Shown here in pieces: positions 1 through 13,164 of a stretch of DNA of 64,000 nt. The stretch spans positions 62,001 through 126,000 of the forward strand of contig BDSI01000006.1 in the NCBI GenBank assembly GCA_003117195.1, in the 5' to 3' direction. The notes under the pieces were generated by a model. The model did not search any database. It worked only from the letters and a program-made list of their open reading frames with translations, and was not told the DNA's origin. The first letter of the stretch is position 1, and each line of letters begins with the position of its first letter. The stretch comes from Eudorina sp. 2006-703-Eu-15. Lineage: Eukaryota > Chlorophyta > Chlorophyceae > Chlamydomonadales > Volvocaceae. A program made the position numbers and the translations under genes.

Positions 1-80
1 TACTACATCCCGCCACATTTCCCCATAATTGAACGGCTGCAGCCGTTTCCACGCGTCACCGTCGTGTTCTGAACACGCAG

Positions 81-206
81 GGGTTGCTTGAGGCCGTGGA
101 TAAGGAGGCGATCAAAAAGGGCATCAAGGGCAAGGTGCGTGCACGGGACGTGCTGGAGCCACTCTCCGATTCGCGAGGGGTTCCTTATCCGAAGTTACAC
201 GATTGA
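81..206 (+). CDS. possible 3'-terminal exon of an unidentified gene (partial)
   Basis: A plausible 3' splice site (CAG at 78-80) is followed by 41 open codons and a TGA at 204-206. The peptide is charged and rich in Lys and Glu (it contains KEAIKKGIKGKVRARDVLEP). A TGTAA poly(A) signal lies 56 nt after the stop, which is why I take this as the end of a gene that starts left of the window. No family is recognised. Position 1-72 is also open in another frame, so the upstream structure is unresolved. Confidence 0.35.
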   Translation, partial: GLLEAVDKEAIKKGIKGKVRARDVLEPLSDSRGVPYPKLHD

Positions 207-261
207 ACCCTCCCCGCAGGCGGCGTGGGAATGATGGCATCCCAGCCCGGCGGCGGACAGC

Positions 262-266
262 TGTAA
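262..266 (+). terminator. TGTAA polyadenylation signal
   Basis: TGTAA, the common green-algal poly(A) signal, follows the stop of the preceding exon by 56 nt. Confidence 0.4.
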
Positions 267-1526
267 TGCACGGCGCCTCACGATGTCGGCTCTTGGGCAA
301 CGGTTTGCGATTTGCGATGCTGCTAAAGATCTGGACCTGGCCAGGCAGATAGGGAGGGATCGGGCGGTGGGCATGAACTCAGAATCTCAGATCGGTCGAA
401 GAGTACCGGTACTGGCTGACCAGGGGCATCTATCTAGGGACGCGATTTTGTATCGGTACAGGCCGACATGGCAATGATTACGGCACGTGGTCTGCTCAGA
501 GAAGGGCTTGATTATGGCACGTGCAGAGAAGGGTGGGAGATGATGGTGAATGAGGCCACAAAGCGTGCCAACATGCGGTGGTAGTTGAACCTATGGTGCA
601 GGTGTAGGGGCTTGAGGTGATCGATGTGGCCTCGTACGAACAAGCTGCGCCGGATCTTCTATGCCGGATAGGCGCGTGTAGGCGTCCTAAGCATGTTGCA
701 AGCTATGATCTGATCCCTATTACCCCTTCAACGGTCGACCTCAGCGGCAGTACCTCGCGGTTCTTGGCCAGCGAAGAACCCTGGTTACCACGGCACGCCG
801 ACGGCTGATGCACAGTCGCACACCCCTGCACACCCTGCACGACTAGCCGGCAACTCCGCCAACCTCCTCCTACCTTCCTAAGCTCTTGGTGCAATCGTCA
901 AACGCCGTCCTCACCTTGAGAGCTGCTAAGCCCAACAAGGTATGATTGTACGGCGTCAAGGGAAAAGCAGCGCTTGACGGGCGCAAGCGCGAGGGACAAC
1001 GGTGGCATCCTGCGGATTTGGGAATCGCGCAGATATGTATACCACCAAAACGCGTCGACACATAGAAAGCCTCACCCGACGCTCATGGGCCCCTGGCTTG
1101 GTGGCCGCGACGGCACGGCCGGAACCTGGAACATTGGACATGTGCAGACCTGGCTAAGCGCTGGTGCAGTCCGGGACAGAAAAGTCCTTGCACATCGTAT
1201 TTGAGCTGCGACCGACATAGAAGGCAACCGATTGCTGACTCGCAAGCAAAAGGGTTCCGACGACGCGAGCGCTGTGGATGCCAGTACAGAGCCAGGTATC
1301 TGCCTTCAACTAAAACACATATAAAGAGCAAAACACACATATTACATTGGTGTGTTGTGGCCAGTAATGTCATTGCCTTTGTCTTTAGTTCCAATCCTGT
1401 ACAAACAACCTAACAGCTTTCCCGTAATGATGTGTTGGAAAGGCTCACCATACTTTCGTAACGTTACGTGGACAATGTAGCTTTCACTGCCTGCTTCAAG
1501 GGGCGAACTGGCGGCCCACCGACGCA
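267..1526. other. intergenic, no gene seen
   Basis: About 1.25 kb with only short overlapping open frames on both strands and no recognisable protein. It must contain the promoter and 5' UTR of the LRR/coiled-coil gene starting at 1527. I see no TATA box or known element that I would assign. Confidence 0.5.
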
Positions 1527-4500
1527 ATGGAACTGACGGTCATTGACACAGCCCTGGCGCAGGCGCTTGCATCGCAATACCCATCCATGCGCAGCCTTGA
1601 CCTGCGCAACAACAATATTGTCGCTATACATGACTTGCAGCCCCTCAGTCAGCTCCAGGAGCTAGCGCTTGACGGCAACCGTCTGACCACCCTGAACGGC
1701 CTCTCGTCCTTGCCCTTCCTGACATCTTTAAGTGCTCGTAGCAACCTAATGTAAGGAGCCTGATGGCCATATTGCGTTGACTCGCTTGCACGGCGCTGCG
1801 AGGTTCGGAGCCAGCAGCGCCCTTTCCGAATCCCCAGCGCCCTCCACACCCGCCTGCTTCCTCTTGGCGTCCCCGGTGCGCAGAACGGAGCTGGGGGATG
1901 CCATTACGACCCTGTCGAGCCTTTCAATACTGGACCTGGCATGGAATCGCCTGGGACCGGGGCCCTGGGTGAGCGAGCGAGTGTACTGCAGCGAGTGTAC
2001 GGCAGTGGACCGGGACTGCACTCCGCCTGCCCACTAATGCACACATGATCTCTCGGACCCCACAGCATTCAACCTTGACCGCCATCCAAACCTTTTGTGC
2101 CACATCTCACCCGACATGCGTCCTCGTCCCAATGCTTCCCGCCGGATCTTGGTGATCTGGCAGTCCGCGCAGTCATGCCTGCCAGTCTCTCAATCCCCTC
2201 ACCCTCATCACCCACTGTCGCGCGCTCCTCTCGGGCGCCACGCCCGCAGGTGTCCCTGCTGCCCCGGCTGCCCCGTCTGACGGATCTGGACCTCCGCGGC
2301 AACCCGGTGTGCGACCTGGAGGGCGGCACCCACTTGCTGGCGGCGGCGCTGCCCGGGCTGCAGCGCCTCAATGGCGTCCAGCTGCGACCCGAGCCGCAGG
2401 ACGGCCCATCATCCGCCCGCGCCCAGGCGCAGGAACCGCATTCGGGTCCGCACTCGCACGCCGGGCCCCACGGCGCCCTGCCACCCGCAGCAGCTGAGCT
2501 CCCGCTCCCGCGCCCGCTCCAGGCCCCCCAGCCGCGGCCGCAGGCGTACTCCGCGCCGGCGCACCACACGCTGCAGCCGTCCCAGCAGCCCTCCAACTCC
2601 CTGTGGAGCCACAACAACCAGATCCCGGCGGCTCTTCACATCTCACTGCCACCGGGTAGCGGACAGGCCACGGCCGATGCGGGGCCGGTGCGCGGCGCCC
2701 TGATGCCGCCTGGACCATCGGCCGCCTCCGCTGCCGCCGTCGGCATCTCCGGCGTCGACACGGCTGCAGTCCATCACCCCATGTATCTCCCGGTGGGCCA
2801 TTTGGACGATGTCCAGGCGGTTGCGGAGGGCGGGAGGACCTGGCCACAGCCGCCGGCGCCAGCGCTGCCCGACATGGCCACCATCAGCCCCGGTTGGCGA
2901 CTAGCAGCCGCGGGAGGCGGCGGAGCCGCCGCCGCCATCCCCGCATCCCTCTCCGCCGCCGCCGCCGCCACGTCCGCCGCCGCCCCGGCGCAGCTCCAGT
3001 TGCAGCTGCCGGCGGCGGCACGGACGCGGGACGCGCTGGAGGCGGCGCATGAGGCGCTGCGGGACGAGCACGCGCGGCTGGGCCAGCGGGCGGCACGGCT
3101 GGAGGATGCGCTGCGCCAGGCGGAGGTGTGTTGATGTAGCTGGAGGTGTGTGTGGTGGGTGGCGGCGGGCGGCAGCCGCTCGCAGCCGCGGGAAAGGAGG
3201 GGGGAGGGGGTAAAAGGTACTACAGCCCAGACCCGGCAATGGGGGGAGAGGCGGCGGTGCGACGCCCCGGGTCGGCTCGACCGCACCTAGACCTCCCCCG
3301 TGGTCTAGGGGACCGAGCGGGCCGAGGGGACGGTGGTGCGGGCGGCAAGAGGGGGCCTGGGGGTTGGGTTTTAATGTGGCGGCTGCCCCCCGCGCGGGAA
3401 CGCTTGGCTGCGGAAGTACTCATGCCACCCCTTGCCTCACAGTACCTAGTTGGTTCTGGAGCCCACTGTGAGACCGTTAGCACTGCTACCGTACTCCTAC
3501 CACCGGCATGGACGTGTGTACGCATGGACGTGTATGTACACACACAAAGCAACACAGGGCGGGCGTCCTCGACACCTGGGTAAGTATGTTGCAGTTTTAG
3601 GGGTTCTCGTATATATTGGGTTCGGGCGGGTTTCGCGCTGCACACACAGACACACAAACACACTTACAGAGGCAAACGAGCTGGACTCGTATTTTGCGTC
3701 TCAGTTCTCTCATACACACATTCATACATACATTCATACACACATATACGCGCGAACGTTTCCCAGGGGCCCGCGCACGCGCCGGCGAACGCACCGTCCC
3801 CGCAGGACAGTGCCACCCGGCTCCAGCAGCAGCTCCAGCAGCAGTCCGCCGCATCGGTGCAGCAGGTGGCCACGCTGGCGGGGCAGGTGGGGGCGCTGGT
3901 GGTAGACCGCGACGCCGCGGCGCGCCGGGCGGAGGCGCTGGCGGAGCGACTGGCGGAGGCGGAGGCGCGCGGGGAGGCGGAGGCGGCGGCCGCCGGGCGC
4001 GCGGCGCAGCAGGTGGCGGAGCTGCAGGCCGCTGCACGGATGCAGGAGGCGGAGATGTCCGCCACTCAGGAACTCCTGCTGTCGCTCCAGCAGCAGCACC
4101 AACAGCTAAAGCAGCAGCACCAGGAGCACCAGCAGCACCAACAGCGGCAAGGACAGCAGTCGGGGCAAGCCGGCGGTGCGTCGTCGCCGCCGCGGGACGG
4201 GATGGGACCCGCCGCGCAGCCGCCGCGCGACCCTCACCACGTGGCGGCGACGGCGGGTGTTTCGGCGCTGCCCGGCGGCGGCTCGCCTTCCGGGGGTTGC
4301 GGTGGGGCCCGGCTGGAGGCAGCGCTGCAGCAGCGCGTGGCGGCGCTGCAGCAGGTGGTCAAGATGCAGGAGCGGGAGCTTGTGCGGCTGGGTGAGCTGG
4401 GGAGGTCGGGGGATCCAGCAGCGTCTAACCTCCAGGGGCCGTCTGAGGGGCCGAGCTGGGATTGGGTCGGGGTCGGGGCTCCGGCGTCCCCCCCCGAGCC

Positions 4501-7500
4501 AGAGCGCCTGGCGAGAGACTCATGTGAATTCACCTCCATCGCATGCAGCTCTCGAGCCGAGCAGGGCAAGGGTGCAAGGGACGCATGGCCTGGTTGCAGC
4601 GATCGAGACCCTGACGGGCTGCCAGCCATCGTCCCCCCAAACCCGCGGCACCAAATGGGTTAAAGGGGTTGTACCCCGGGCCCAGCCCAGTCGGGATGAA
4701 GTGATGAGGAAGTTTGCGTGCGCCATCCCCGCCCAGGCGGCCTCGCTGACGGACATCCGCAGGCCGGCGGTGGCGGTGGCGGAGGGCAGGCTGGCGCGCA
4801 GCCGGCGGTGGACAACGTGCTGCAGCCGTGGCGGGAGCAGGTGGCGAGCCTGCACGAGCAGCTGGGGCGGGTGTCGGCGGAGGGCGACGAGCAGCGGGCG
4901 GAGTGGGGCCGGCAGCTGGGGGAGATGCGCGAGCAGTTCACCCAGGCGCGGATGCTGCTGGAGGTGAGGGCACCGCAAAACCCCGTTACCGCACCGTGGC
5001 GGATCTTTCCCGTCGCCTGCCTGCCTGCCTGCCATTGGGCAGCCCCCAGAGGGGTCCGCGTCGGGTCGGGTCGGGGCCAGAGTTGTTGCCAGGTCCCCCC
5101 CACCTTTCCTTGAAGCTGGACGTGGGTTCAGTACGACACCGTGCCAGGCCCGCCCCCACCCGCCTCGGCCGTCGTACCTGGGCGCTGTTGAGCCCCCGCC
5201 CGCAGTGGTTAACGCCATTCTGTACGTTGTACCAGTGTATAGTGCGGTGTAGTGTTTACATGCCTTGAGCACGCGCACGCACGCGCTTGTTGTGTCAGGT
5301 CCTGGAGCAGAGGTCCTGGGAGCAGCGCTCCGAGGTGGCGCAGCTGCAGGCCCGCGCGGCCGCACTGGGGGCGGAGCTGCAGCGGGAGCGCGGCCGGGCG
5401 GCGGGTCTGGAGCAGCAGCTCGCGGGCAGGGACGCGGCGGCGCAGGTAAGGGCGGCGACGGCGCGCCGAAAACCAGAGATGCGCCTAGAGCCAACCCTCC
5501 CAGCACGCGTTGACGAATGTTCACGTTACATAGGGCTACCTTTAATGATCGTACCTGCTGCGGAAACGAAGTGAGGCCCTCCCCGGCCGCCAGACCTTTT
5601 GCTCTGGCAGCAGCGCAGGTTGAGTATGTCTTCCCATGTGCCCTACACGCTCCACGGCCGCAGACCCGCTTCGCGTCGGGTGTTGGTCATTCGGCCTGAT
5701 ACACCTCTCTTAACCATCACCACAATCATGAGCACCCGCCTCGCAACCCGCCTCGCAACCCGCCTCGCCGCCACCTCAACGCCCGTTGTAACGAACACCG
5801 TCGCGTGTGTGCGTGCGTGTGCTCGGTGCGCTGCCGCCCCGTGGTGCCCCAGGCCGTGCGGCGGCAGCTGCTCGCCTTCCAGACGCACATGCAGCAGCGC
5901 GAGAGGTCGCTGGAGGACCGAGCCGACCAGCTGGCCGCCCAGGCGGAGCGACTCAGCCACGCCACCCGGCGGCTCACATTCGCCCGGGGGCTCGCGGCGC
6001 TGCGGGGCCGGGGGCGCGCGGGCGGCGGTGACGATGATGGTGGCGCCCCGGCGCCAGGCCGTGGCGCGCGTGCGCTGCCCGAGGGGTACGGACCAACGGG
6101 TCGGCTCGGGGTTCTTGACGGGGGGAACCCCGGGGCGCCCTGGGGGTCCCATGTGGCGCTCCAGGGGCGTCTGGCCATGTCGCCGGCCGCCAAGTTGGCC
6201 CATGCGGCGTCTGCAGGTGCGGCATGACGGGGAAGGGGGGCGGGGCGAGGAAGGTTGAATTAAATAAAAAAGAAACCAGAAACGAACCCCGGCGCACCCA
6301 GAAGAGGGGTCACCGCGGTGGTTCCTCCTTGCCGTCCGCGGACGGGGGAGTGGGAGTTCCGACCGGCAGTGCGATATTCGGCCGGCAGGCCGCCTCCGCA
6401 ACCCTCCCTCACCTCCCAGGCGCCCTAGGCTTTCCCTTCAACCAACCATCCAACCCACGCCAAGTCCCACACGCCGCACGTCGTGGCTTTCCCCCGGCTT
6501 CGTGCTGGACATCCACACGGCCCCGCTGCTGCTGCTACCGCTGCTGCTGCTACTGGTGCTTATGTTGCCGCAGGCTGGACACCTGACCGCGGACCTGGCC
6601 TGGCGGGGTTGTACCGGGGTGCGGGCGAGAGCGAGGGCCACGGGCCCGGCGGCCGCGCCGGTGGCGATGCAGGCGGCGGCGCGGCCGCCGCCGCAGCCGG
6701 CGACACGGCTCCGCTGGTGGCGGTGCTGCGGCGGGAGGTGGCGCAGCTGGGGGGTGACCGGGACATGCTGCTGCAGCGCCTGGCGCAGGTGTGGAGGGGG
6801 CGGGGTGGGAGGCGGTTTCGCTGTCTTTATTGACAAAAAGGGGGTGGGAGGCAGGGCGGGGCGGGTGCCACACACAAAATTAACCATCGCCGCCACCATC
6901 GCCGCCACCATCGCCGCGGGCTGTTGCGCTGCCTTCTGACCAAGGCCGCCACCTTGTCACCTTGCTACCGTACCTATTACAGGGTGGCGGCATGTGACCT
7001 AGGCTCGATTGGGTACCGCTGATGGGACTGGCCGCTGTCGTGATGGGCTGTTTCACGCCGAGCGGGTGGGATGCGCTTCATCCAGTCAGCGCCCTTTTTG
7101 TGTCAGTCCAATGTACCCATTCGCCCTTGCTGCCTCGTCGCCTCCCTCCCTCCCTCGCCGCCGCCCTCTCCCTCATCGCTTCCTCCCTCCCTCCCTCGCC
7201 ACCGCCCTCTCTCTCTTCCCCCTCATCGCTCCCTCCCCCCAACCCCCACCCGGCCCAGGTGAGCAGTGCGGCAGAAGAGCGCATCCGGTCGGCCCTGGCG
7301 GCCGCTGAGGAGCGGGAGACCCGCCACCGGGAGGGACTGCTGGCGGCCAGGCTGCAGGCGGCACAGCAGGCGGTCGAGGCGGCGGCCGAGCGAAAGGTAA
7401 CGATGGTACCGGGGCGGCCTCCGGCGCCGGCCTCTGGGGCGGGGGCGGCTTCTGGGGGCTGCTCTGCGACGCGGCGCAGCAGCGCTGCTGCGGCCGCCCG

Positions 7501-10500
7501 CAGGGAGGGCCACACACAGCAGTACAGAAGCACCCCGAATCGCACAGCGTCCTGTTGGTGGGAACGGCAGCAGTCCCAGCCGGGTTTACAAGCTCCAGAA
7601 GCCGTGCTGTGCTGGCTGTGAAGCCGTGCTGCGCTGGTTGAGAAGCTGCTGCCATGCCGTGGAGGGCGGGGGCGTGCCCGTGCCGCTCTGCCGCGCTGTG
7701 TGCTCTGCAGCGGCGCTCGCAGCGAGGTGGGGGTGCGGGGCGTGGCCCGGGGGGCGGGTTGGATGATTTCCAAACGATCTAAGGTTGTGCGGACACCCGC
7801 GACGTGATGTTTTTGAATGCCCCATCCATGGCATTATTGGTTCCGGACGAATGGGGGGGCGGTCGCGCGGCTGAATGCAGGTACGAGCGGCGGAGGCGGA
7901 GGCAGCGGCGCGGGAGGAGCGTGTGCGGCGGCAGGTGCAGGCGGCCGCGGAGGCGCTGGAGGAGCTGTGTCGGCGCACGGAGGCGGCTGCGGGGCTGCAG
8001 CTGTCCCGGATGGCGGTGCGGCTGCAGGACCTGGCCCGGCAGGTGCGGTGCGGTGCGGGCGGCCGCTTGATCGCGTGCATGGGCTGCTCTCCCGCCAGCT
8101 CGGTCGCTGCCGCCAGTGCCGCAGACCCACGGCGTCGAAGGAGGCTGAGGGGGGGGACAGGACGGTGGTGGCCATATTCAGATTGCGCTGACTGCTGAGG
8201 GGACTGGTGGGGACTGGTGGCGAGCCCCTAGCGAGAAGTTGAGGTCGGTCGAGGAGCCGGCCGAGCTGCGCCCCGCCCCGGGAAAATGGTGGCCGACGGG
8301 GTGTGGGTAATGAATGGGCGGGAGTGCCGGAACCCGTCGGGGATGCAAGGCATCAAGCAAACCGTTGCATCACTGGGTGCCGGTGGCCTTCTTGTTTGCG
8401 ACGCGTGGCGCGGCCGCCCTTTCCCCTCTCTGATCCCGGCCCTTCCGACCGCGTTAAGCTCGTCTAGTTTCCTTGACGTGCAACAGAGACATATGTGTTC
8501 AACAGAGACCTCACCGCCGTCCCGCCCCGCCGTCCCCGACGACCGGTACGCAGGTGGAGCGGCTCCTAGGGGCCCGGCAGCGGTCGGCTGAGCAGCAGCG
8601 TGCCTCCAGTCGGGAGCTGGAGCGGCTGCGGCAGGAGCTGGAGACCAGCCGGGCAGCCGAGGCGGAGCTGCGCCGGCAGCTAGCCGGTCGGGACCGGGAG
8701 GCGCATGCGCGGGTAGGTCGGTGGGTAGGTTGGTGGGTACGTTGGTGGGTGGGTTGGCGAGCATGTCGGTGGGAAAGCGGGTGGCGGGAGCACCTGGCTG
8801 CCTGGCTGGTGTGATGCCTCTCGACCGCCATCGATGCTTGCCTGGGAAGGCGCCGCCAGGGCCTTTGGGTACCCCGTAGCAGGTATAACATCACTTCAAG
8901 GCATGAGGATGAGCTCCGCCTCCTTGGCCGGCCGGTCAGGGTGTCGCCTCAGAGGGGGTTTGGTCTGCTCTCTGCTGGCTGCCTTGCTCGCAACCTCCCA
9001 AGCAGGCTGCAATGAGCTATCGCCCATCTGCCCGCACCACCACCAACCCTCCCAACCCGAACCGGCGATCCACCGGTCCCGCCCCCGACCACACGCGCAT
9101 GGTGGCGGGGGCTGTCCCCGCGCCCTGGGCCCTGCCGGCCGGCCGGCCTGCCCCCCCTGCCTGCCGGCCGGGCCCCCCTGCCTGCCCCTTCGCGCCCGTC
9201 ACCCCACCCGCCTGCCCGCCCTCCCGCCTCCAGGTGGCTGAGCTGCGGGCTGAGGGGGAGGAGGCGCTGGCGGCCGAGCGGCGCCGCACCGCGGAGGCGG
9301 AGCGCCTGGCCACCCAGGCCGCGGCGGAGTGCGGTCAGCTGGAGCGGCAGCTGGCGCGGGTGCGGGAGGTCAAGGCGCAGCAGGAGGACGCCAAGTGGGT
9401 AGCGTTGTCACGTCGCCCATGTGTGTGGGGGGGGGGTTGGAGGGCGGCAAACATCGCGCGGTCCACCATTACACAATTTGGTGCAAAAATTTGGTTGCTT
9501 CGGCATTGTGAGGCATGATGAGGCACATACCCTCATTGCGCTTTATCATGCCAAGGGGATGAGCCGCCAGCTGCTGCCTGTTGTTAACCCTGCCCCGCCG
9601 CAGTCAGCCGTTCAGGGTATGTCGTACGGGGCGTCGTGTCGTACTTCCCGCAAGCGGCGTCGCGTCGTACTTCCCGCAGACGGCATCGTGTCGTACTTCC
9701 CGAAGACGGCGTCGTGTCGGAATCCCGGCCCGGCCTTTCACATCAGACGGCTATGCCGCCGCTGCCATCGTCCCGCCCATCCGCAGTTCTTAATTTGCCT
9801 AACCCGTTTCCTATTACGGTCCCTCCCCATCCGCCGCAGGCTCCGGCGGCTGCAGACCCAGGTCCACGAGCAGGAGACCCAGCTGCGCAGTCTGCGCCGG
9901 GAGAGGAACGCGCTGCTGGCGGAGCTCCGGAAACACACGGCGGGCGGACGGGTGGCAGGGGCATGGGCGGGGCCAGGAGCGGACGCAGCGCGGGCGGCGG
10001 CCGAGTGGGAGGAGGAGGAGGAGGAGGGAGAGGAGGAGCGCGACGACCTGAGGGGCCCCCGAGGGGACACGGCGGCCGTGGTGGATGATGCGGCGGGTGC
10101 GGGCTGGGCGGCGACGGCGGCGGGCGGGCTGGCCCGGGCAGGCGCGTCGGTGGGGTTAAGCGGTGTTCCTGGCCCACTCCGCCACGCGTGGCACATTGAC
10201 GGATCCGCGGACAACGGCTTGCCCGACACGACAACGTACCAGCACCCGCACCAGCGTGTGGTTCCGGAGCCACGAAGGAACGTAAGGGCGGCCGGGGCCG
10301 GGGGCGCGAACTCCATTCGGAGCATCCTCCGCGGCGGTGCTGCGCTGCCGCCCGGCGCACGAGCACCAGCATCCGGCCCAGCTGAAGCGGCTGCGGCTTC
10401 AGGGGGTCTGCTGGTGGCTGCGGGGCGCGATGCCGCCGGGGTCGGAACGCGGGTAGGCGTGGCGGGGGCGTCACCGGCCGCTGCCGCAGGCGGCAGCGGA

Positions 10501-10668
10501 CCCGGCGCGGGGGCTGAAGGCCGGCTGCCCGGCCCGGGCGGCCTGTCGGGCGGGCCCGTCCATGCCGCTGCAGGGAGGGTGAGGGAGCGTCCAGCAGTCG
10601 ACCCCGGCGCCGCCCATCGGTTGGACGAGCTGGAGGCCCTCACTGCGGAGCTGCTCTCCCTTGACTAG
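1527..10668 (+). CDS. leucine-rich-repeat and coiled-coil protein, VFL1/LRRCC1-type basal body protein
   Basis: Proposed exons: 1527-1750, 1884-1968, 2250-3125, 3806-4391, 4737-4963, 5299-5445, 5853-6216, 6574-6788, 7259-7396, 7881-8042, 8554-8712, 9234-9394, 9840-10668, giving about 1390 aa with all phases compatible. Residues 1-130 hold five LRRs (cores such as LRSLDL-type LDLRNNNI, LALDGNRL, LDLAWNRL, LDLRGNPV) split by introns 1 and 2. A Pro/Ala-rich linker follows, then a long Ala/Glu/Gln/Arg-rich coiled coil from about residue 360 to 1140, and an acidic then Gly/Ala-rich tail. Chlamydomonas Vfl1p is known as a basal-body protein with five N-terminal LRRs and a large coiled coil, and its animal relative is LRRCC1, so a role in centriole/basal-body rotational asymmetry is inferred from architecture only. 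The last exon may hide another intron (a GTAAGG lies near 10280). CEP97-like or another LRR-coiled-coil protein is the alternative. Confidence 0.7.
9630..9722. repeat. 26-bp minisatellite, about 3.6 copies
   Basis: Units begin at 9630, 9656, 9682 and 9708 with the core GTCGTACTTCCCG. It lies in the last intron of the LRR/coiled-coil gene and shows a few substitutions between units. Confidence 0.8.
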
Positions 10669-10733
10669 CAGGGTCGGCGACTACGGTACTGTCGGACCTC
10701 CCTCCCAAGTCATGTCAGGGCTACCTGCCGTGC

Positions 10734-10738
10734 TGTAA
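10734..10738 (+). terminator. TGTAA polyadenylation signal of the LRR/coiled-coil gene
   Basis: TGTAA is 65 nt after the TAG stop at 10666-10668, a usual distance for an algal 3' UTR. Confidence 0.5.
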
Positions 10739-12565
10739 GGGCAAAACCTGCCGTGCCTCGCCCCAGGGACTGTGGCACTGCGGCTGCGAGTCATCCAGGT
10801 AGAGGGGGTACTCTCGAGGGCTGCTGAATGTGCGGTGGAATCCTGTTACAGAGAAGAAATCTGCGAGAGAGGTCCACACACGTTCCCAAAACATCGTTGG
10901 CTCGCTGCCCGACGTGAACACAGGGCGTTCCGCCGTACGCGCTGTTGTACACACGCCCTCAGCCGGCGTCTGAATCGCCGAGGCACCGACATGGCATGTG
11001 CCTGCCCCAGCCATACGCACTAAATCACAAACTTAATGCCGTGCCAGGAAGGAAATCTGGGGGTAATGCCCATCAGCTGGGCCCCGGGGTCGGTGCCTGC
11101 TCCCCCTATCTGTACGGCTCAGCCGTTGTCCCTGCGCTGTAGTACACTGTTTCATCCGCCATTGGAAAGCCGGGGTCCCCGCGGGGACCCCCCAGGTCCA
11201 TAGAGCCATAGCGCGGCCAGCTTCCCTTAGATGCCGTCATCATCGCCTGCAGTACGGGGACCAAGGCCACGGGTACCGCGCGGCGTGAGGCTCGGGACAG
11301 AGAAAAGCGCCTGTACCGCTGTGCGAATGGGACCTGTACATAGAACTATACCCGTATAAGTATGTTGGGGGTTTGGGTGGTCTTACCTTCGCTGTTGTGT
11401 ATGAGAGTTGCAGAGCAGGCGAAACCGCGTGTGAGGCCCTGGGGTAGGCGAGCAGGCAGGCTGTTCCCGGAAGACCGACTGCATGGCAAAGAATAGTCAG
11501 TGTTCCTTAGCGGCGCCATGCGTTTGCAGAATACTTAAGCAACTAGGACAGCGCGTGGAGGTTTTTGTCCGCTACCTGGCTTGCGGGGCTGTCGCCGGAA
11601 CCCAGTTCAGCGTCGCTGTGCCATACGTGAAACCGCTAGTCGTGACATGAACAAAAGAGTAATGTTGTATGCAGCGCGCAAAGTGCAGGGCTGCACAAGC
11701 CCTCCGCACTTTGGTCATCCGGAGACCGACAATTAGCGGTTCGACGTCTATCGGTAATGTAACAGATACACCCTTATGGTAAGCTGGAGCCTGTGGTGAA
11801 ATTGAATCCGTTTCCCGTTGACATGCGTTGAAGTGCTGTGACAACACGTACCGTACCATACCCCGTTTTGCTTTTTCGGACGCAGTGAGCTCTTACATTG
11901 TGTCCCTCTAGCCACGTTTAAGAACACCTGCAACTCTCTTTTGCAATCCATCCATGTTATTGGGAGTCAGGGGTGCGTGCTGAGCCCACTCGCGCCTTTC
12001 TTGTCCCTTACCATGGCGAAGTGTGATCGCACAACCGAGGCGGCAATCATTCTGACAATCGTGAACGTTTTGCTTTGAATGGAGCAATGTTGATCTGAAC
12101 TTTCTTACCAGTCGTTGGATTTCGGACTGGCTAGGTCGCTCTCCCAGCCATGAAAGTTCCATGCACGGAATGTAAGCAACCTTGCAGGCGTAAAGTCGTC
12201 AACCGTGGAGGAGAGAACTTGAATCGGTAAGCAAAGCAGCATATAGCGCCTCATGGTGCGAACAACGGACGTGCCAAGGGTAGGAGCTGCTGGGTGTGGA
12301 CCAGATAAGATATCGAATCTTTCTGTCCAAGCATGCATACCTGGTCCGGCAGAGGCTGCCAACCTGGGTTATGACACGTAGGGTCTTGCTGAGACCAAAT
12401 CGACTGTCACTTGCCTTGAATTTCGGGGACGCTGGGAGCCTTACCAAATCGCAGCTGGGAGTGCCCAATGAGTGTGGAAACCACATGCCCCAGGCCACGC
12501 TATGTTCACGGTTTAACGTTTCTCTCGCTGCTTTTCTGATTTCCCCGCTGCCTCCCCGACCTCAG
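10739..12565. other. intergenic plus unresolved 5' exon(s) of the J-domain gene
   Basis: About 1.8 kb of lower coding potential. The 3' splice site at 12564-12565 requires at least one upstream coding exon ending with two bases of a codon. I could not identify it: candidate ATGs (for example 12013) have no convincing donor in the right phase. Nothing else is recognised. Confidence 0.4.
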
Positions 12566-13133
12566 GATCTACTACAAATGCGAAGTCTGCAAGCACAAGG
12601 TTGGGTGGGAGGACGACCTCTTGGCGGGCGTGCCGCCTGTAACCAAGCAGCAGCTCCTCCTGCAGAACTCACAAAAGCAGCAGCAGCAGGAACAGCCGCA
12701 GCAGCCTGCCGCCCAGCCTTTACCAGCACGGGCGCCCGACGGGCCCCGTCCCGCAGATGACTGCGACGTCGAGATCGTGTTTGAGAGATCCGCGCCGGTG
12801 CCGGCCGCACAGAAGCGACCATCGGGCGGAGCGCATGTGGCAGACGCCGCGGGCGCGGCTGGGGACCCGACGCCGACCACGCACGGCGCTGAGCCCTCCC
12901 GCGGCACTCCGCAGGAGTACGGCCCGGCGAAGGCGAACGGGCAGGCGGGCGGGGCCTGCATGCAGGCCCAGCCCGCGGGGACGCAGACCCGCACCCGGGT
13001 GCAGAAGCGGCAGGCGGTTGCGAACCTCCAGGCCGAGCCGCCCGGGCATCACTCCTCAGCTGCTGACCAGCAACCACAGCCGAACGGCGCTGGGGCAGGA
13101 CTGCACCAGCACCAGCAACAACACCAGCAGCAA

Positions 13134-13164
<31 letters not shown>

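Noticed and set aside
4520..5524. 334-aa minus-strand frame
   Set aside because: Pro/Arg/Ala-rich antisense of coiled-coil exons and introns; no protein signature.
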